From Blautia hansenii DSM 20583 (GTDB lineage Bacteria > Bacillota > Clostridia > Lachnospirales > Lachnospiraceae), in assembly GCF_002222595.2 (NCBI RefSeq), contig NZ_CP022413.2, positions 1,256,001 to 1,320,000 of the forward strand: a stretch of DNA of 64,000 nucleotides, given 5' to 3'. This document shows positions 10,351 to 20,682 of this stretch, one piece after another. Under the pieces are notes generated by a model. The model worked only from the letters and a program-made list of their open reading frames with translations, had not been told where the DNA came from and made no database searches. The number at the start of each line of letters is the position of its first letter. The stretch's first letter is position 1. Position numbers and translations under genes: made by a program.

Positions 10351-10869
10351 ATGAACAAGAGAATATTGTCTATTCTGGTTGAAAATACAGCCGGCGTACT
10401 GAGTAGAGTTTCGGGATTGTTCAGCCGCCGGGGTTATAACATTGACAGCTTATCGGCAGGAATTACCACAGATCCCAATTATACCCGTATGACAGTCGTA
10501 TGTAAGGGTGATGAGTTAATTCTGGAGCAGATAACACGACAGGTAGAGAAACTGGAAGACGTTCTTTCTGTAAAAGTATTAAAAGACGATCAAAGTGTTA
10601 CCAGAGAGCTGATGCTGGTAAAAGTCAGAGTTTCACCGGAGCAGCGGGCGGGGATTACAGCGATTGTAGATATTTTCAGAGCCAATATCATAGATGTAGG
10701 AAAAGAGTCCATGATTGTAGAGCTCACCGGAAATAAATCAAAGCTGGAAGCTTTTATAGACTTGCTTGACGGTTATGAAATTCTGGAAATAGCCAGAACC
10801 GGTATTGCCGGACTTTCAAGAGGTTCTGATGACATTTTCTATCTTTCAGAGGATGAGGAAGAGTTTTAA
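10351..10869 (+). CDS. ilvN: Acetolactate synthase small (regulatory) subunit
   Basis: 172 residues with an N-terminal ACT domain (ILSILVENTAGVLSRVSGLF, GYNIDSLSAG) and a C-terminal ALS small-subunit domain. It binds valine and controls the catalytic subunit of acetohydroxyacid synthase, the first step of valine, leucine and isoleucine synthesis. The catalytic subunit gene is not adjacent, so it must lie elsewhere. The ATG at 10351 is chosen because GAGGAGAAG lies 7 bases upstream and the promoter ends at 10310. It is cotranscribed with ilvC, 30 bases downstream. Confidence 0.92.
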   Translation: MNKRILSILVENTAGVLSRVSGLFSRRGYNIDSLSAGITTDPNYTRMTVVCKGDELILEQITRQVEKLEDVLSVKVLKDDQSVTRELMLVKVRVSPEQRAGITAIVDIFRANIIDVGKESMIVELTGNKSKLEAFIDLLDGYEILEIARTGIAGLSRGSDDIFYLSEDEEEF

Positions 10870-11913
<1,044 letters not shown>

Positions 11914-11920
11914 TAAAAGG

Positions 11921-11953
11921 AGCACTTCTGAGCTTAATCAGAAGTGCTTTTTC
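11921..11953. terminator. Terminator shared by ilvC and the convergent lysR gene
   Basis: AGCACTTCTGA and TCAGAAGTGCT form a perfect stem followed by TTTTT. The stop of the convergent LysR gene lies inside the hairpin. Confidence 0.85.
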
Positions 11954-12833
11954 TGTAAAAATGTATAAATTCTTTTACTGCTTTGTTTTGGCTGATATTT
12001 TCAGGTAATGCAAAACCAATTTCTCGTTTGTTTATGGATATAGGAAGGGGAACTTCTATCAGAGAACCTTCTGCCAATTCTTTTTCTACAAATTGTCGTA
12101 TGACACAGGCAATCCCCATGCCTATTTTGGCAAATTCAATGAGTAAGTCCATAGTAGAAACTTCCAAAAGATTATCCGCTTCCATACGGCAGGAGGCAAG
12201 ATAGTCGTCAATATACTGTCGTGTCATATTTCCTTTATTTAATAGCATTAAGGTAGCAGACTGAAAAGGATTTTCTGAGTAATCGCTGCGTTTGGAAAGA
12301 TGCTCCATATAGGATTTTGTGCATACGAAAATGTCTTCGATTTCTCCCAATGAGTCAAAATGCGTATGGTAGAGACGCTCCGGTTTTCCAATAAGTCCTA
12401 AGTCAACTTTGTTTTCTTTTAAAAGCTGCAAGGTATGATTAGTGGACTGACACTCAATGGAAATACGAATATGGGGATGGGTTTCAATAAATTCCTTTAA
12501 GTACGGCAAAAGAACGTATTTGCACAATGTGGTGGATACGCCGATATGTATATGTCCGATGCCCAGCTCGTGAATTTTTTTGATTTGTGTTTCGCCTTTT
12601 TCCAGAGAATAAAAAGCGTTTTGAACGTAATGGTAGAGAAGTTCTCCTTCTTCCGTTAGTTGAACGCCTCTGGAATTACGGGAAAAAAGAGAAACTTCTA
12701 AATTTTCCTCCAATTTGCGAATGGATTTGCTGATTGCAGGCTGGCTGATGTAAAGTCTGGCAGCGGCTTTTGAAATATTTCCGGTATTTGCCACTGTATA
12801 AAATACCCGATATAGGGAAAGGTTTTGATCCAT
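11934..12833 (-). CDS. LysR-family transcriptional regulator, divergent from leuCD
   Basis: 299 residues: an N-terminal winged helix-turn-helix (FYTVANTGNISKAAARLYIS, QPAISKSIRKLEE) and a periplasmic-binding-protein-like effector domain from about residue 90. Length is typical. It is transcribed away from leuC across a 120-base region with a LysR-type box, so it probably activates leuCD and represses itself. It is also convergent with ilvC. The effector is not visible from sequence; a pathway intermediate is a reasonable guess. Confidence 0.9.
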   Translation of the reverse strand: MDQNLSLYRVFYTVANTGNISKAAARLYISQPAISKSIRKLEENLEVSLFSRNSRGVQLTEEGELLYHYVQNAFYSLEKGETQIKKIHELGIGHIHIGVSTTLCKYVLLPYLKEFIETHPHIRISIECQSTNHTLQLLKENKVDLGLIGKPERLYHTHFDSLGEIEDIFVCTKSYMEHLSKRSDYSENPFQSATLMLLNKGNMTRQYIDDYLASCRMEADNLLEVSTMDLLIEFAKIGMGIACVIRQFVEKELAEGSLIEVPLPISINKREIGFALPENISQNKAVKEFIHFYRKSTSD

Positions 12834-12854
12834 ATTTTTGCTCCTTTGAAACTC

Positions 12855-12903
12855 ATAAGTTTAAGTTATAGCTCTTATAGTCAATATGTATTTCTAGTAT
12901 AAC
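12855..12903. promoter_or_regulatory. LysR-type binding box and leuC promoter region
   Basis: ATAA-GTTTAAG-TTAT (12855-12869) is an interrupted palindrome containing the T-N11-A pattern of LysR boxes. Downstream, TATAAC (12898-12903) could be the leuC -10 with only a weak -35 (TTATAG, 12875-12880), as expected for an activated promoter. Confidence 0.4.
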
Positions 12904-12953
12904 AAAGCCCATGCTAAAATGGCAATAGCAGAAATAAATCGGAGGTGGATTTT

Positions 12954-14222
12954 GTGGGAATGACAATGACACAAAAAATATTAGCAGCCCATGCAGGGCT
13001 TGAAAAAGTGGAAGCAGGACAGTTGATTGAGGCAGAATTGGATTTGGTGCTGGGCAATGATATCACTTCTCCTGTGGCAATTCACGAAATGGAAAAAATG
13101 AAAGCGGAAGGTGTCTTTCATAAAGATAAAATAGCATTGGTTATGGACCATTTTATTCCAAATAAAGATATTAAATCAGCAGAAAACTGTAAATGCGTAA
13201 GAGAATTTGCAGCCCGTCATGAGATTACGAACTATTTTGACGTAGGAGAAATGGGAATTGAGCATGCTCTTTTACCGGAAAGCGGTTTGACCGTGGCAGG
13301 AGATGCGATTATCGGAGCAGACTCTCATACCTGTACTTATGGAGCATTGGGAGCATTTTCTACCGGTGTGGGAAGTACGGATATGGCAGCGGCAATGGTA
13401 ACAGGAAAAGCATGGTTTAAGGTTCCGTCTGCCATTCGTATCAATTTAATCGGAAAACCTTCCAAATGGGTAAGTGGAAAAGATGTTATTCTGCACCTGA
13501 TTGGAAAAATCGGTGTTGACGGAGCATTGTATAAATCTCTGGAATTTACAGGAGAAGGTGTGAAAAATCTTTCCATGGATGACCGCTTTACCATTGCGAA
13601 TATGGCGATTGAAGCAGGGGCAAAAAACGGTATTTTTCCGGTAGATGAAAAGACTGAGGAATATATGAAGGAACATTCCAAACGACCATATAAACGTTAT
13701 GAGCCTGATGAAGATGCAGTTTATGATGAGGAATATACCATTGATTTAAGCAAGTTAAGACCTACGGTGGCATTTCCGCATTTACCTTCCAATACAAAGA
13801 CCATAGATGAAATACAGGATGATGTTATCATCCAGCAATCGGTTATCGGTTCTTGTACCAACGGAAGAATTGACGATTTAAGATGCGCTGCTCAGATATT
13901 AAAAAATCGCAAGGTAAAAAAAGGCGTGCGCTGCATTATTATTCCGGCAACGCAGAAAATCTATCTTCAGGCATTGGAAGAAGGATTGCTGAAAATCTTT
14001 ATTGAAGCCGGCGCTGTGGTAAGTACGCCAACATGTGGTCCGTGCTTGGGCGGTTATATGGGCATTTTGGCAGAGGGAGAACGCTGCATTTCTACAACAA
14101 ACAGAAACTTTGTAGGAAGAATGGGACATGTAAAATCAGAAGTTTATCTTGCAAGTCCGGCAGTGGCAGCAGCCAGCGCCATAACAGGAAAAATTTCAAG
14201 TCCGGAAGAATTGGGGGAATAG
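12954..14222 (+). CDS. leuC: 3-isopropylmalate dehydratase large subunit
   Basis: About 422 residues of the aconitase superfamily. The three iron-sulfur cysteines are in VIGSCTNGR and [10 protein letters not shown], and the active-site segment [13 protein letters not shown] is intact. With LeuD it isomerises 2- to 3-isopropylmalate in leucine synthesis. GTG 12954 is preferred over the upstream GTG 12945, because GGAGGTGG at 12941-12948 lies 5-8 bases before 12954. leuD starts three bases after the stop, so the two are cotranscribed. Confidence 0.95.
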   Translation: MGMTMTQKILAAHAGLEKVEAGQLIEAELDLVLGNDITSPVAIHEMEKMKAEGVFHKDKIALVMDHFIPNKDIKSAENCKCVREFAARHEITNYFDVGEMGIEHALLPESGLTVAGDAIIGADSHTCTYGALGAFSTGVGSTDMAAAMVTGKAWFKVPSAIRINLIGKPSKWVSGKDVILHLIGKIGVDGALYKSLEFTGEGVKNLSMDDRFTIANMAIEAGAKNGIFPVDEKTEEYMKEHSKRPYKRYEPDEDAVYDEEYTIDLSKLRPTVAFPHLPSNTKTIDEIQDDVIIQQSVIGSCTNGRIDDLRCAAQILKNRKVKKGVRCIIIPATQKIYLQALEEGLLKIFIEAGAVVSTPTCGPCLGGYMGILAEGERCISTTNRNFVGRMGHVKSEVYLASPAVAAASAITGKISSPEELGE

Positions 14223-14225
14223 AAA

Positions 14226-14714
14226 ATGAAAGTAAAAGGAAATGCTTTTAAATATGGAGACAACGTAGACACTGACGTAATTATTCCTGCCAGATACTTA
14301 AATTCATCAAAGGCAGAAGAATTGGCAGCTCATTGTATGGAAGATATTGATAAAAATTTTGTGAATGAAGTAAAAAAAGGTGATATTTTGGCGGCAAACA
14401 AAAATTTTGGCTGCGGTTCTTCAAGGGAACATGCTCCTATGGCAATTAAAGCCGCCGGCATCAGTTGTGTAATTGCGGAAACCTTTGCCCGTATTTTTTA
14501 CAGAAATGCCATCAATATCGGACTCCCTATTGTAGAATGTCCGGAGGCTGCCAGAGATATTGAAAAAGGCGATGAGGTGGAAGTGGATTTTGATAACGGT
14601 ATTATCCGTAATCTTTCCAAAGAGAAGGAATATCCAATTCAGCCGTTCCCTGAATTTATGCAGAGAATTATTGAAGCAGAAGGTCTTGTGAATTATATTA
14701 TAAAGAATAAATGA
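14226..14714 (+). CDS. leuD: 3-isopropylmalate dehydratase small subunit
   Basis: 162 residues, the short archaeal/clostridial form of LeuD. The substrate-specificity and swivelling-domain motif [10 protein letters not shown] is present near residue 60, and [12 protein letters not shown] near the N-terminus is typical. It pairs with LeuC. No leuB (3-isopropylmalate dehydrogenase) follows, and leuA is 13 kb away, so the leucine pathway is dispersed in this genome. No clear terminator is visible after the stop. Confidence 0.95.
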   Translation: MKVKGNAFKYGDNVDTDVIIPARYLNSSKAEELAAHCMEDIDKNFVNEVKKGDILAANKNFGCGSSREHAPMAIKAAGISCVIAETFARIFYRNAINIGLPIVECPEAARDIEKGDEVEVDFDNGIIRNLSKEKEYPIQPFPEFMQRIIEAEGLVNYIIKNK

Positions 14715-14749
14715 AAAATCTTATATTTCTATAACCTGTGTCAGGATTC

Positions 14750-14778
14750 TTGATTTCTGTATATAAAGTAATTATACT
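14750..14778 (+). promoter_or_regulatory. Promoter of the phospholipase D-like gene
   Basis: TTGATT (14750-14755), a 17-base spacer and TATACT (14773-14778). Transcription would begin near 14785, which rules out the TTG at 14785 as start codon. Confidence 0.55.
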
Positions 14779-14823
14779 TACCCTTTGAATAAAGGAAACA
14801 GTCAGGAGATTGTTGGAATAGGA

Positions 14824-16233
14824 GTGAGTACGATTAAACACATAGGAAAAATTATTACAGTATTTCTGGTTGCTTACGTAGGAGCTTTGACGTTGCCTTA
14901 TGTGGGACATAAAAAAGTTTCCAGTAATTACAAAAAAGAGTTTCAGGCAGAAGACTGTTATGGAGATACAAATGGCAAAGAGAGAGTAGCTTATGTAGAC
15001 GATAATGTAGAAGCCTTAAAATATCGTTTAAAAATGATCAGCGAGGCGCAGAAGGAAGTCATATTGTCTACCTTTGATTTTAATGCAGACAGCAGTGGCA
15101 AAGATGTGATGTGTTCTCTTTTAGAAGCTGCAGAGCGTGGAGTTAAGGTAAAAGTTATTGTAGATGGTGGAAATGGGTTTATAGATATGAAAATGAAATC
15201 CAGCCAGTGGTTTCAGGCATTAGCATCTCACGAAAATGTTGAAGTACAGATTTATAATCCTGTGAACTTATTAAAGCCGTGGAAACTACAGGCAAGACTT
15301 CACGACAAATATGTAATTGTAGATAATAAAATGTATCTTCTGGGAGGAAGAAATACAACAAATCTATTTCTGGGAGATTATTCAGAAAGTCAAAATTTAG
15401 ACAGAGAACTGTTTGTTTATAAAGAGGATGAAAATATACAGGGTTCTATAGACCAGTTAAAACAGTATTTTGAAAGTATTTGGAACTTAAAGGACAGTAA
15501 ACCTTATGAGTGTAAAAAGCAAACAGAAGAAATTGAACAATGTTTGACGGATTTAAAAAAACGTAGTCTAAAATTGCGAGAATTATATCCGGATGCTTAC
15601 GAAGAGTGGAACTGGCAGGAATTGACAGTAGATACAAATAAAGTTACTCTTTTACAAAATCCCATAAAGGCAGAAAATAAAGAACCTTTGATGTGGCATT
15701 CTGTTACGGAGCTAATGAAAACAGGAGAAAATATTACCGTTTACACTCCATATATTATCTGTGGAAAAGAAATGTATGAGGATTTAACACAGATATGCGA
15801 AGAAACGGAAACTGTGGAGATTATTACCAATGATGTTTCCAGTGGGGCGAACCCATGGGGATGCACAGATTATCTTAATCAGAAAGAGAAAATCTGGGCA
15901 ACCGGTGTACAGGTGTATGAGTTTATGGGCGAGCACTCCAGTCATACAAAGGCGGTTTTGATTGATGAAAGAATGAGTTTAGTGGGATCTTATAATATGG
16001 ATATGCGCAGTACATATCAGGATACAGAATTAATGCTGGCAGTAGACTCTGTAGCTCTTAATGAACAAATCAGACAAGAGGCAGAGAGGGATAAACTTGC
16101 CAGTCGTACTATGACAGAGAGTGGTGAATACGAGTATGGACCGGAGTATCAGGCTAAGGAAATGAGTACGGGAAAGAAAATTTTCTATGGTGTGCTGAGA
16201 GTGATTACGGTTCCGATAAGGAGATTTTTGTAA
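14824..16233 (+). CDS. Phospholipase D-like / cardiolipin synthase-like membrane protein
   Basis: About 469 residues with an N-terminal membrane helix (IGKIITVFLVAYVGALTLP) and two HKD catalytic motifs: HDKYVIVDNKMYLLGGRN and HTKAVLIDERMSLVGSYN. Two HKD halves are the mark of the phospholipase D superfamily, which includes cardiolipin synthases. The second cardiolipin-synthase membrane helix is absent, so a related phosphatidyltransferase or phosphodiesterase role is possible. GTG 14824 is the first in-frame start well downstream of the predicted transcript start; CAGGAG lies 15 bases before it, which is long. A terminator follows. Confidence 0.8.
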   Translation: MSTIKHIGKIITVFLVAYVGALTLPYVGHKKVSSNYKKEFQAEDCYGDTNGKERVAYVDDNVEALKYRLKMISEAQKEVILSTFDFNADSSGKDVMCSLLEAAERGVKVKVIVDGGNGFIDMKMKSSQWFQALASHENVEVQIYNPVNLLKPWKLQARLHDKYVIVDNKMYLLGGRNTTNLFLGDYSESQNLDRELFVYKEDENIQGSIDQLKQYFESIWNLKDSKPYECKKQTEEIEQCLTDLKKRSLKLRELYPDAYEEWNWQELTVDTNKVTLLQNPIKAENKEPLMWHSVTELMKTGENITVYTPYIICGKEMYEDLTQICEETETVEIITNDVSSGANPWGCTDYLNQKEKIWATGVQVYEFMGEHSSHTKAVLIDERMSLVGSYNMDMRSTYQDTELMLAVDSVALNEQIRQEAERDKLASRTMTESGEYEYGPEYQAKEMSTGKKIFYGVLRVITVPIRRFL

Positions 16234-16260
16234 TAAGATTGATAAAAAAATAGTAAAGTT

Positions 16261-16297
16261 AAAATCGCTTGGATTATAGGTCTGAGCGATTTTTTGC
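16261..16297 (+). terminator. Terminator after the phospholipase D-like gene
   Basis: AAAATCGCT and AGCGATTTT arms with a T run. Confidence 0.75.
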
Positions 16298-16346
16298 GTA
16301 GACGAAAAAGAAACGACAGAAATATTAAAATTACAGTAGGCAAGAA

Positions 16347-16376
16347 TTGTAAAATGCTGTAAAATTAAGATAAAAT
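16347..16376 (+). promoter_or_regulatory. Probable promoter of the FadR-type regulator
   Basis: TTGTAA (16347-16352), an 18-base spacer and TAAAAT (16371-16376), 40 bases before ATG 16416. Confidence 0.45.
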
Positions 16377-16415
16377 AAAAAAGTGCTGTATAAAGAGGTT
16401 AAATAAAGAATAAAA

Positions 16416-17084
16416 ATGAGAATAAAAAAAGTAAATGTAACAGAGCAAGTCGTAGAATATTTAAAAGAAAATATAGAAGCAGGAAACTGGAAAGTAGGTG
16501 AGAAAATACCATCGGAAAATCAGATGACATCTACTTTGGGTGTCAGCCGCTCCAGTGTCAGAGCAGCTCTTCAATATATGATTGGCATCGGCGTATTAGA
16601 AAGTGTGCATGGAAAGGGAACATATCTTATCAACAGCCAAGTAGAAAATTGGGAGGAAGCAGACAATAAAATTACTTCTGAAGACTGTAAGGATATTGAA
16701 AAAGTATTGGAATTTCGCAGGATTTTAGAGCCGGATGCGTGCAGATTGGCAGTAGAGAGGGGAGACAGTCAGGTTGTATCAGAATTAGAGAAGTATTTAA
16801 AGCAAATGAAAAAATATGAGGGGGAAAGGGATGCTTTTGTAAATGCGGATTTGAAATTTCATGAAGTTATTTGTAAAGCATCAGGAAATCAACTTTTGGA
16901 GAAGTCTCTTCACAAGGTTTTTTTAGAGACAAGAAAAAATCACAACCAGATGAATGCTCTTTTTGGCTTCCAATCGGGAATTGATTGCCATACGGAAATC
17001 TTAGAAGCATTTAAGGAGAAGAATTCACAAAAAGCTTATCGTGCAATGTGGAACCACATGAACCAAGCAATGAAGAAAATATAG
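16416..17084 (+). CDS. GntR-family regulator, FadR subgroup
   Basis: 222 residues: an N-terminal winged helix (GEKIPSENQMTSTLGVSRSS, VRAALQYMIGIGVLESVHGKG) and an all-helical FCD effector domain from about residue 85 with the metal-binding pattern D...H...H (NADLKFHEVICKASG; DCHTEILEAF). Regulators of this type commonly control hexuronate and sugar-acid genes. It stands directly before a promoter carrying two FadR-type palindromes and the remains of mannonate dehydratase-like and kduD-like genes, so it is probably their repressor (inference). Confidence 0.9.
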   Translation: MRIKKVNVTEQVVEYLKENIEAGNWKVGEKIPSENQMTSTLGVSRSSVRAALQYMIGIGVLESVHGKGTYLINSQVENWEEADNKITSEDCKDIEKVLEFRRILEPDACRLAVERGDSQVVSELEKYLKQMKKYEGERDAFVNADLKFHEVICKASGNQLLEKSLHKVFLETRKNHNQMNALFGFQSGIDCHTEILEAFKEKNSQKAYRAMWNHMNQAMKKI

Positions 17085-17093
17085 GAGATTATA

Positions 17094-17128
17094 TAAAAAG
17101 CGGACACATAAAAGTGCCTGCTTTTTTC
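17094..17128 (+). terminator. Imperfect terminator after the FadR-type regulator
   Basis: AAAGCGGACAC and GTGCCTGCTTT form an imperfect stem followed by TTTT. Confidence 0.5.
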
Positions 17129-17265
17129 GTTTATAAGAAACTGCGCTGTTGCACAATCTTTTTTGATTTTAATTCTATTGATTGAAAAAATTAACAAAAA
17201 AGAACAACAAGAATTAGTAAATAAGCTGAAAAATAACGTATATTAAAAGAAAATATTATTATATA

Positions 17266-17294
17266 TTGACATGTATGACAAGTTAAAATATAAT
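17266..17294 (+). promoter_or_regulatory. Consensus sigma-A promoter of the broken sugar-acid locus
   Basis: TTGACA (17266-17271), exactly 17 bases, TATAAT (17289-17294). Both hexamers are perfect, so the promoter should be strong unless repressed. An AGGGAGGG ribosome binding site precedes ATG 17335. Confidence 0.85.
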
Positions 17295-17318
17295 CAACTT
17301 ATCACTCGTCATACAAGT
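17269..17318. promoter_or_regulatory. Two FadR/GntR-type operators
   Basis: ACATGTATGACAAGT (17269-17283) lies between -35 and -10. ACTCGTCATACAAGT (17304-17318), read on the other strand as ACTTGTATGACGAGT, lies just past the start point. Both are near-copies of the perfect palindrome ACTTGTATGACAAGT, which fits a dimeric GntR repressor. The regulator at 16416-17084 is the obvious candidate. Confidence 0.7.
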
Positions 17319-17334
17319 ATAGAGGGAGGGAAAT

Positions 17335-17944
17335 ATGGGAGTAAAAATTAAAGACATTAGAACGATTTGCACAGCTCCGGAAGGGATTAATTTAGTAACA
17401 GTAAAAGTAGAAACTAGCCAGCCGGGACTTTATGGACTTGGATGTGCAACTTTTGCATATCGTCATCTTACCGTTCAGCACTTGATTGAAAATTATTTAA
17501 AACCACTTTTGGTTGGTCGTGATGCAGAGAATATTAGCGAGTTATGGCAATTAATGCACCAAAACGGATATTGGCGAAACGGTCCGATTGAAAATAATGC
17601 TATATCAGGTATTGATATGGCTCTGTGGGATATTAAAGGAAAGCTGGCCGGAATGCCGTTATATCAACTTTTTGGCGGAAAAGTCAGGGAGGGTATTCCT
17701 GTTTATCGTCATGTAGATGGAAAAGACATTGAGGAAATTTGCGAAAACATTCAAAGATTTCAAGAAATGGGAATAACACATCTGCGTTGTCAATGTGGAG
17801 GATATGGAGGCGAGACATATGGATGTACTCCTAAGTCAGCTCCTATGGGTGCGCATCCGGGTGTTTATTTAGACTCTAGGAAATATATGAGAGATACGGT
17901 AAAACTATTTGAGCAGATAAGAAATAGAATTGGGTATGATATGG
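17335..17944 (+). pseudogene. 5' half of a mannonate dehydratase-like (enolase superfamily) gene
   Basis: The first 203 codons match the ManD/RspA branch of the enolase superfamily: an N-terminal capping domain (TAPEGINLVTVKVET, LKPLLVGRD, NGYWRNGPIENNAISGIDMALWDIKGK) and the start of the barrel (VYRHVDGKDIEEICENIQ). A whole ManD has about 400 residues; here the coding sequence runs into the group II intron after the first base of codon 204 and would end 11 codons later in intron sequence. The metal-ligand half of the barrel is absent from the window. The ribosome binding site and start are intact. It cannot make an active dehydratase alone. Confidence 0.85.
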
Positions 17945-18707
17945 GTGCGACACGTTCCTTGATAACTGCATAAGCAGGAAACAAGGCATATACAAAACTT
18001 TTGTATAGAGAACTGATATTCCAAAGAGTGGAATGAGGGGGTAACGCCCCAAAACGCTCTCCTTAATACTCCTACATGCTGTGCAACTGCTGAAATGCAC
18101 AGTATGAAGCTAGGTGAAGTCGGCAGAGAGATACCGTAAGGCATGAAAATGCCACGAAAGCTGTCCAGCGGTGGGCGGTGTATCCTATATGCCGGAGGTC
18201 TATAAAATATCTATGGTGAGAATAACTTAGAGATAAGTTTGACGAACTTGCGAAAGTAAGGGTCTAAACGTAGCTTATGTAGAAATGCATAAACCGTGGT
18301 CACGGGGTATGTGGGGTAAAGTAAGAATCCATGTTATGAAATACCCTATTGTGTTACAGGCACAATCAAGCATACAGGCTCATAGCAAGCACCTACGGAT
18401 ATATGGACAGATAGGAATATCGGAACGTGGGAAGCTGTGAATACAAATGGTAAGGATTCAGCAGTCCGATGTTGTAGTGATAGAAAAAATCGAAAGCCAG
18501 TAGCAAATACTGGCAAGCCAACAGGCTTTCCGCTATCGGGATAATCTATCTTTATCACAGTGAAATCAGGGGCACGAGCATTGATATTTCCTGTAATGGG
18601 AAAAGGAGCAACAGCCCCAAGACAGGATTTAGTTTCATTATTATTTCTAAATCTTTCAAGGTTCTTGTATGACTAATAGAAACCAAGTCCGAAAGGAGGC
18701 GGTTGAC

Positions 18708-20588
18708 TTGACTGTCGATACGAACTTAGAGAGGCAACCAAAGCAACAAAAACTGCGAAATGCCGAATATTACGATATGCAAGATGTTATGGATAAGCTA
18801 TATGAAGAATCCTGCAAAGGAAAATCATTCCATAATCTAATGCACATTATTACCAGTGAAAACAACATACTTTTAGCGTTCAGAAATATCAAAAACAACA
18901 AAGGCTCAATGACTAAGGGAACAGACGGCAAAACAATTACACAGTATAAAGGGTGGTCGGAAGAACAGTTTGTCAAATATTTTCAAAGTAAATTTGCAAA
19001 CTATCACCCCAAAAGTGTACGCAGAACAGAAATTCCAAAGGTCGGGCAGCCTGATAAAATGCGTCCGTTAGGTATTCCCTGTATGGACGACAGGATTATA
19101 CAGCAATGTATTATCCAAGTATTAGAACCGATATGTGAAGCAAGGTTCCATGCTCATAGTTATGGCTTTAGACCCAACAGGTCGGCAAGCCATGCCATTG
19201 CAAGGGCACAATCCCTGATGAATGTCAGCAAGCTGCACTATGTTGTAGATGTTGATATAAAGGGATTCTTTGACAATGTAAATCATGGCAAGCTGCTCAA
19301 GCAAATGTGGACAATGGGCATACGGGACAAAAGTCTAATCTGTATAATCGGCAAAATACTGAAATCTGAGATTGAGGGAATTGGCAGACCAGATAAAGGG
19401 ACGCCACAGGGCGGTATCATCAGCCCGCTACTCTCAAACATTGTTCTGAACGAACTCGATTGGTGGTTGAGTGACCAATGGGAAACCAAAAGCACAAGAT
19501 ACCCCTATACGCACAGTCACAAATATGAAGCCTTAAAGAAGTCCAACCTCAAAGAATTTTTCTTCGTGCGTTATGCAGATGATTTTAAGATTCTATGTAG
19601 GGATTACAAAACAGCAAAAAAGATATTCATTGCTGTAAAGGAGTGGCTTTGGGAAAGACTGGGGCTTAAAATCAGCCCTGAAAAATCCAAAATCACAAAT
19701 GTCCGTAAAAAGAAAACGGATTTTCTTGGCTTTGCATTGTATGTGACGAAAAAGAGTAAGAAGTATGTATCAAAAAGTAATATTTCGGAAAAAGCGAAAA
19801 AGGCAATGAAAACCAAACTCAAAGAGCAAATCAAAGTAATACAGCACGACACATCACCCCATCAGGTAAGTCAGTTGAATGCCATGATTCTTGGTATGCA
19901 CAATTATTATAATACTGCCACAGGGTGCAGTCGTGATTTCTGAGAAATCAATTTCGTTGTCAGCAAGAGCCTAAAGCATAGGCTTAGAGTAAAAACCAAA
20001 AAGGCAAAGCGAAACAAAAATAGCAAATCGCCATTGCCTGAAAAAGTGCTAAAGTCCAGAACGTATCAGAAATTTTACGGCAGCTATGGCGGAAAGCCTA
20101 AAGTTGTGGCAGGTGTACAAATCTTCCCGATTTACGGTTGTAAGTTTGTTACTCCGAGAATGTTCACACGAGAGGTTAATAAATATACTCCACAAGGCAG
20201 ACAGCTTATACACAAAAATCTGTCAACCGTTCACTCCCTTATCCAGTATCTATTGGAAACAAAGGAGTATGGAAAATCTGTGGAATATAACGATAACCGT
20301 ATTTCACTTATGGCAGGACAAAACGGTAAATGTGCGGTAACAGGTGAACCACTCTGCATATTTGACATGGAATGCCATCATAAGAAGCCTAAAAAGCTGG
20401 GTGGTACGGACGAATATAGAAATCTTGTGTGGTTAAAATCCGACGTACATAAACTTATCCATGCTACCGAAGAAGATACGATTACAAAATATCTTGATAT
20501 TCTCAAACTTGATGACAAAGCACTGAAAAAGGTCAATTCTCTAAGGCTATCAGCAGAGAATTTAGAAATAGTAGTTAAAGCAAACTAA
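18708..20588 (+). pseudogene. ltrA: Group II intron-encoded protein (RT-maturase-HNH) with one in-frame TGA
   Basis: One frame carries the whole protein: N-terminal RT0-RT7 blocks (IPKVGQPDKMRPLGIP, FFFVRYADDFKILC with the catalytic YADD), a maturase X domain, a basic DNA-binding stretch (KHRLRVKTKKAKRNKN) and a C-terminal HNH nuclease (CAVTGEPL... MECHHKKPKKLGG). It is interrupted only by a TGA at 19941-19943, after SRDF; the frame continues without further stops to 20588. A CGA-to-TGA change would explain it. The start is either ATG 18669 or, better, TTG 18708, which follows AAAGGAGG by 8 bases. Without readthrough the product lacks most of the thumb end, the DNA-binding region and the nuclease. 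Confidence 0.85.
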
Positions 20589-20599
20589 ATTTTGTTGGA

Positions 20600-20633
20600 G
20601 CGCCGTGTGCGGGGAAACTCGCACGCACGGTGC
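20600..20633 (+). other. Group II intron domain V
   Basis: A 34-base hairpin with arms GCGCCGTG and CACGGTGC and a GAAA loop (GGGGAAACTC), the catalytic core of group II introns. It sits 12 bases after the intron-encoded protein stop. Confidence 0.85.
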
Positions 20634-20682
20634 GGAGTGGGGGAAAATTCGGAGATAACTTCAAAGAATTACCTATCACTAT

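Larger units (their letters stand above)
17945..20682 (+). mobile_element. Group II intron, about 2.74 kb, joining two unrelated half genes
   Basis: The 5' boundary is GTGCGAC at 17945, the conserved group II start. A structured non-coding region of about 700 bases (domains I-IV) precedes an intron-encoded reverse transcriptase. Domain V lies at 20600-20633, and the 3' end is placed at ACCTATCACTAT (ending 20682). The boundaries come from motif recognition. The exon upstream belongs to a mannonate dehydratase-like gene, the exon downstream to a kduD-like gene. With these boundaries the exons join in frame: the single base G17944 plus CA at 20683-20684 make an Ala codon. Confidence 0.88.

Noticed and set aside
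20034..20588. Separate HNH endonuclease gene
   Set aside because: It is the same frame as the reverse transcriptase with only one stop between them, so it is the C-terminal part of one protein.
20592..20682. Start of the kduD-like gene at 20592
   Set aside because: These codons are group II intron domains V-VI; homologous coding sequence begins at 20683.
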